Source: Anaerovibrio lipolyticus
Lineage (GTDB): Bacteria > Bacillota > Negativicutes > Selenomonadales > Selenomonadaceae
Reading direction: 5' to 3'
NCBI RefSeq assembly: GCF_021531495.1
Contig: NZ_JADYTY010000023.1
Span: forward strand, 1 to 35,482
DNA length: 35,482 bases
In this document: positions 32,957 to 35,482 of the stretch, piece after piece
Layout of the letters: the number at the start of each line of letters is the position of its first letter
Position numbering within the stretch: position 1 is the stretch's first letter
Translations under genes and position numbers: made by a program
The notes under the pieces: model-generated
Told to the model about the DNA's origin: nothing
Database searches by the model: none
The model's input: only the letters and a program-made list of their open reading frames with translations

Positions 32957-34192
32957 ATGGAGATTTCACAGGAACAAATCAATTTAGTAAACAATCGTAT
33001 TCACGCCTTGGTTAAGGCAGAGAGCTTCTATGGCAAAAAGCTGGAGGAGGCAGGTATTGAAAGCATTGCTACCGCAGAGGATTTTCGCAAGCTGCCTTTC
33101 TCTGAAAAGAGCGATTTGCGGGATGCTTATCCTTTGGGCTTAATGACAGTACCAGAGGAAGAGGTAGTAAGAATACATTCCTCCTCTGGTACTACAGGCT
33201 TGCCGGTTATTATTCCTTATACCCAGAAGGATGTAGATGACTGGGCCACTATGTTTGCCCGCTGCTATGCTATGGCAGGAGTTACCAACAAGGATAGAGT
33301 TCAGATTACAGCTGGCTATGGCCTGTGGACTGCCGGTATCGGCTTTCAGGCTGGTGCTGAGAAGCTGGGGGCTATGACTGTGCCTATGGGGCCGGGTAAT
33401 ACGGAAAAGCAGCTGCAGATGATGCAGGATATGAAGAGCAGTGTTCTCTGTGCTACATCTTCTTACGCTTTGCTGTTGGCAGAGGAAATCCAGAAGCGGG
33501 GTGTAGCAGATAAGCTGTATCTCCGCAAGGGTATCATTGGTTCTGAGCGCTGGGGGCAGAAGATGCGGGATCGCATTTCCAAGGAGCTGGGCATTGAGCT
33601 GTATGATATTTATGGTTTGACGGAAATCTATGGCCCAGGCATTGGCATCAGCTGTAAATATGATAAGGGTATCCATTACTGGGATGATTATGTGTACATT
33701 GAGATTATAGATCCTGAAACCCTGCAGCCACTGCCTGATGGAGAATGGGGCGAAATTGTTATTACCACTCTGGTGAAGGAGGGGGCCCCGCTGATTCGCT
33801 ATAGAACCCATGATATTTCCCGCATTATTCCTGGAGAATGTCCATGTGGCAGCAAATATCCTCGGCTGGACGTAATTGGCGGACGCACTGATGATATGAT
33901 TAAGATTAAGGGTGTAAATGTCTTCCCTAAACAGATTGAAGAAATTCTGCAGGAATTCCCAGAGCTGTCCAGCGAGTATCAGATTCGTATTTCCCATTTG
34001 GATGGCAAGGACACCATGCGTATCTATGTGGAAACCAATGGTACAGTGGACTTTTTGGATATGGCCCGCAGAGTTGCTGCCAAGGTCAAGAGCCGCATAG
34101 GCTTTACTCCGTTGGTGAAGGTAGTAGAAATTGGCTTGCTGCCTAGAAGCATGAAAAAGACCAAGCGGGTAATTGATGAGCGTTACGAATAA
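32957..34192 (+). CDS. paaK: Phenylacetate-CoA ligase
   Basis: PaaK is an AMP-forming CoA ligase for phenylacetate and related aryl-acetates. The ATP-binding HSSSGTTGLPV is at residues 74-84, YDIYGLTEIYGPG near 216, and the hinge and C-terminal region includes RTDDMIKIKGVNVFPKQIE near 311. The 411 residues are slightly shorter than many PaaK enzymes (about 430). It follows iorAB after 43 bases without a terminator. Together they link aryl-pyruvate, aryl-acetyl-CoA and aryl-acetate. Direction, whether fermentative ATP recovery or anabolic uptake, is not determined by sequence. GGAAAGG precedes the ATG. Confidence 0.93.
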   Translation: MEISQEQINLVNNRIHALVKAESFYGKKLEEAGIESIATAEDFRKLPFSEKSDLRDAYPLGLMTVPEEEVVRIHSSSGTTGLPVIIPYTQKDVDDWATMFARCYAMAGVTNKDRVQITAGYGLWTAGIGFQAGAEKLGAMTVPMGPGNTEKQLQMMQDMKSSVLCATSSYALLLAEEIQKRGVADKLYLRKGIIGSERWGQKMRDRISKELGIELYDIYGLTEIYGPGIGISCKYDKGIHYWDDYVYIEIIDPETLQPLPDGEWGEIVITTLVKEGAPLIRYRTHDISRIIPGECPCGSKYPRLDVIGGRTDDMIKIKGVNVFPKQIEEILQEFPELSSEYQIRISHLDGKDTMRIYVETNGTVDFLDMARRVAAKVKSRIGFTPLVKVVEIGLLPRSMKKTKRVIDERYE

Positions 34193-34216
34193 AAAATAAA
34201 AAATCTAAAATTTTTG

Positions 34217-34245
34217 TTGACAGTATCATTTCTATGTGTTAATAT
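34217..34245 (+). promoter_or_regulatory. Strong promoter for tRNA-Leu
   Basis: A perfect -35 TTGACA (34217-34222) is 17 bases before TAATAT (34240-34245), with TGT as extended -10. Transcription would start near 34252, leaving a leader of about 36 bases before the tRNA. The leader contains a small inverted repeat, TTGAC/GTCAA. Confidence 0.8.
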
Positions 34246-34287
34246 ATGATTGTTGTTTGACACAAGAGGTCAACAAAAGCAACAGTT

Positions 34288-34375
34288 GCCGAAGTGGCGG
34301 AATTGGCAGACGCACTTGACTCAAAATCAAGCGTAGTTACCCTACGTGCCGGTTCGAGTCCGGCCTTCGGCACCA
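34288..34375 (+). tRNA. tRNA-Leu, anticodon CAA
   Basis: The 88-base class II tRNA has acceptor GCCGAAG paired with CTTCGGC, anticodon stem CTTGA/TCAAG with loop CTCAAAA placing CAA at 34-36, a long variable arm (CGTAGTTACCCTACG) and a T arm with GGTTCGAGTCC. CCA is encoded at 34373-34375. It decodes UUG. Its 3' end is the probable attachment site used by the integrase remnant downstream. Confidence 0.95.
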
Positions 34376-34386
34376 TTGAAAATACT

Positions 34387-34419
34387 GGCCTTGCAGAGGT
34401 TTCTGCAAGGTCTTTTTTT
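34387..34419 (+). terminator. Rho-independent terminator after tRNA-Leu
   Basis: GGCCTTGCAGA (34387-34397) pairs with TCTGCAAGGTC (34402-34412) in an 11-bp stem with a 4-base loop, followed by seven T (34413-34419). Confidence 0.85.
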
Positions 34420-34446
34420 GCGTAATTTCTGCCTGAAAAAGTGCCG

Positions 34447-34468
34447 TGAGCACATGGTGAGCACATGG
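34447..34468. repeat. Two tandem perfect 11-bp direct repeats (TGAGCACATGG)
   Basis: TGAGCACATGG occurs twice with no gap, at 34447-34457 and 34458-34468, just beyond the integrase stop codon and within 95 bases of the tRNA-Leu 3' end. Short direct repeats in this position are typical of arm-type binding sites of tyrosine integrases. The repeat is seen directly; its role is inferred. Confidence 0.7.
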
Positions 34469-34472
34469 AGGG

Positions 34473-34850
34473 TTATTCTTTTTTAGGATGTATGTTGCCT
34501 ATAGCCTCATTGATTTTCTCTCCTGCATCAGTGATGCTTTCTTCCATCAGGTGGGCATATATATTGGCAGTAATATTGATACTTGAATGTCCAAGTAGCT
34601 TTGAGGTAACAGCCAGAGGCACATTAGAGGCTAGATAGATAGAACAGCAGCTATGGCGCAGATCGTGGAAGCGTATGTGACGAACCCCTTTTCTTCTCAG
34701 CATATCGCTGAACGCTCTGCTAAAAGTTTTAGGGTTTTTACATCGTCCATCATCGGAACATACCAGCCAGCCTTCATCATTATATGAGTTGCCAAGTATG
34801 TCACGTTTTTTATGGTTTTCGTCAATGTTGTGTTTATACTTTTTAAATGA
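34473..34850 (-). pseudogene. Tyrosine recombinase (phage or ICE-type integrase), C-terminal remnant
   Basis: The minus strand from about 34850 down to the TAA at 34475-34473 encodes a catalytic-domain C-terminus: FKKYKHNID, GNSYNDEGWLVC, CKNPKTFSRAF, then IRFHDLRHS, which contains the H-x-x-R part of the active site. KLLGHSSINITANIYAH follows, with the second histidine and the catalytic tyrosine. Homologous-looking sequence clearly extends upstream of the first ATG of this frame (34703), so the remnant is larger than a simple 76-residue ORF. The frame stays open back to a stop at 34946-34944, but the part beyond about 34850 no longer looks like integrase. The N-terminal arm-binding and core-binding domains and the first catalytic arginine are missing, so the protein cannot be active. 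Position and orientation next to tRNA-Leu match an integrated element. Confidence 0.82.
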
Positions 34851-35445
34851 TACTGTCAGAAAAGGAGAGCGGAAGAAATATACCAGTATTTTTGATTTAA
34901 TCCTGGCATGTGCGATACAGACAACTTCGCTGAGTATGAATCCTTATATAACAGAAAAGTATTTTGATTTGAGTGATTTAGTTAAACATTTTCATCTTGA
35001 TCTTTTGGATGTGGAAAAACTGGATAAAATAGTTAGAGAATTGTTCTTTTATATAGTGGAGCGTGTTACAAATATAAATTTTGTAAATTGCCTGGCAAAT
35101 GTAGATGGTGCTTTTAGACAAAGCATGTATAATCTGATATTGCCATTGTTTCAATATCCATTACTCAAAGGACGATTATCTATATTCAAGTTGTTGTCTT
35201 GTGATGATGTTATTTCATCCAAATGTACGGATTCTTATTTTCGGAACGAAATAGCTGATATTACTAAATCTAAAAATCGTTCCGAATACTTGTACAATGA
35301 AAGCTTGGTAGATGTGTTGTGGCAGCATAATTTAGTATATTTTCCGTTGCTGGTGTATGTTTATAGCTTTATTCTTGATATTTTGGCGGGTGTGTCAAGA
35401 ACTTTGTGTAAAAAGTTTAGTAGATTACATCATAGTGCTTCATGA
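34851..35445 (+). pseudogene. AT-rich gene remnant of unknown function, 5' end missing
   Basis: The plus-strand frame stays open from 34789 to the TGA at 35443-35445. Its first 20 codons are the complement of the integrase remnant and are not meaningful. From about 34851 the translation has normal protein composition, with many I, L, F, K, S and Y residues, and ends in a hydrophobic stretch (LVYFPLLVYVYSFILDILAG). No start codon with a ribosome binding site is present; the first in-frame ATG of the meaningful part is at 34936 and lacks a ribosome binding site. The DNA is visibly more AT-rich than the housekeeping genes, pointing to foreign origin. I recognise no domain. It is best read as the C-terminal part of a cargo gene cut by the same rearrangement that truncated the integrase. 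Confidence 0.55.
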
Positions 35446-35482
35446 GTTTCGCCATACGTTCATCTGCCAGGAGTTGGTTTCG
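35417..35482 (-). CDS. Possible 3' end of a minus-strand gene entering from the right edge
   Basis: On the minus strand, 21 codons are open from the window edge to a TAA at 35419-35417 and read RNQLLADERMAKLMKHYD followed by VIY. The charged, helical composition looks like a protein C-terminus, and it would converge with and overlap the end of the plus-strand remnant by about 29 bases. A 22-codon open frame is weak evidence by itself. Product unknown. Confidence 0.3.
   Translation of the reverse strand, partial: RNQLLADERMAKLMKHYDVIY

Overview
The window is a dense, almost entirely plus-strand stretch of bacterial housekeeping DNA with roughly mid-40s percent GC. The gene set and order point to a Firmicute, most likely a Negativicute (Selenomonadales or Acidaminococcales, Phascolarctobacterium-like). 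The indicators are a PolC-type replicative polymerase, a SpoIID/LytB protein, the cmk-plsC-ispH-rpsA order, a DUF512 radical-SAM-like protein next to der and plsY, strong AGGAGG-type ribosome binding sites, and an indolepyruvate oxidoreductase with a phenylacetate-CoA ligase as in amino acid fermenters. The genus is inference; the broad affiliation is well supported.

Layout. (1) 1-150: a divergent region with the start of a leftward gene at position 3, an inverted repeat and a good sigma-A promoter for ruvA. (2) 174-12666: one long co-directional run without a convincing internal terminator: ruvA, ruvB (Holliday junction), queH, a secreted SpoIID-like protein, queA (queuosine), folE, folP, folB, folK (folate), a small membrane protein, an rRNA pseudouridine synthase, a HI0933-like flavoprotein, aroA, cmk, plsC. 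(3) 12733-18210: an extended -10 promoter, then ispH overlapping rpsA, a DUF512 protein overlapping der, plsY, and a strong terminator. (4) 18231-22983: a PolC polymerase that lacks the usual embedded proofreading exonuclease, then a secreted SIMPL protein and a terminator. (5) 23025-25925: promoter, ACT-domain protein, homoserine dehydrogenase, homoserine kinase, terminator. (6) 25927-29254: cca, gamma-carbonic-anhydrase-like protein, ndk, PduO-type adenosyltransferase, tRNA-Pro(GGG), terminator. (7) 29317-34192: a membrane acyltransferase, iorA-iorB, paaK. (8) 34217-35482: promoter and tRNA-Leu(CAA), terminator, tandem 11-bp repeats, the C-terminal remnant of a tyrosine integrase on the minus strand, and an AT-rich plus-strand gene remnant. 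This last part is the edge of a decayed element inserted at the tRNA-Leu 3' end.

How the genes work together. FolE makes dihydroneopterin triphosphate, which feeds both folate (folP, folB, folK here) and, by established biochemistry, the queuosine precursor pathway whose last steps are QueA and QueH. folE lies between the two sets. hom and thrB are consecutive threonine-pathway steps. IorAB and PaaK interconvert aryl-pyruvates, aryl-acetyl-CoAs and aryl-acetates. PlsC and PlsY are phospholipid acyltransferases.

The most notable observations are the exonuclease-less PolC, a terminator immediately in front of polC that leaves no room for a promoter, a two-copy upstream element GCAGGA-N14-GT(C/A)GAA before two unrelated genes, and the tRNA-Leu integration scar. 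I see no CRISPR array, insertion sequence or complete defence system. No stretch longer than 300 bases lacks a gene.
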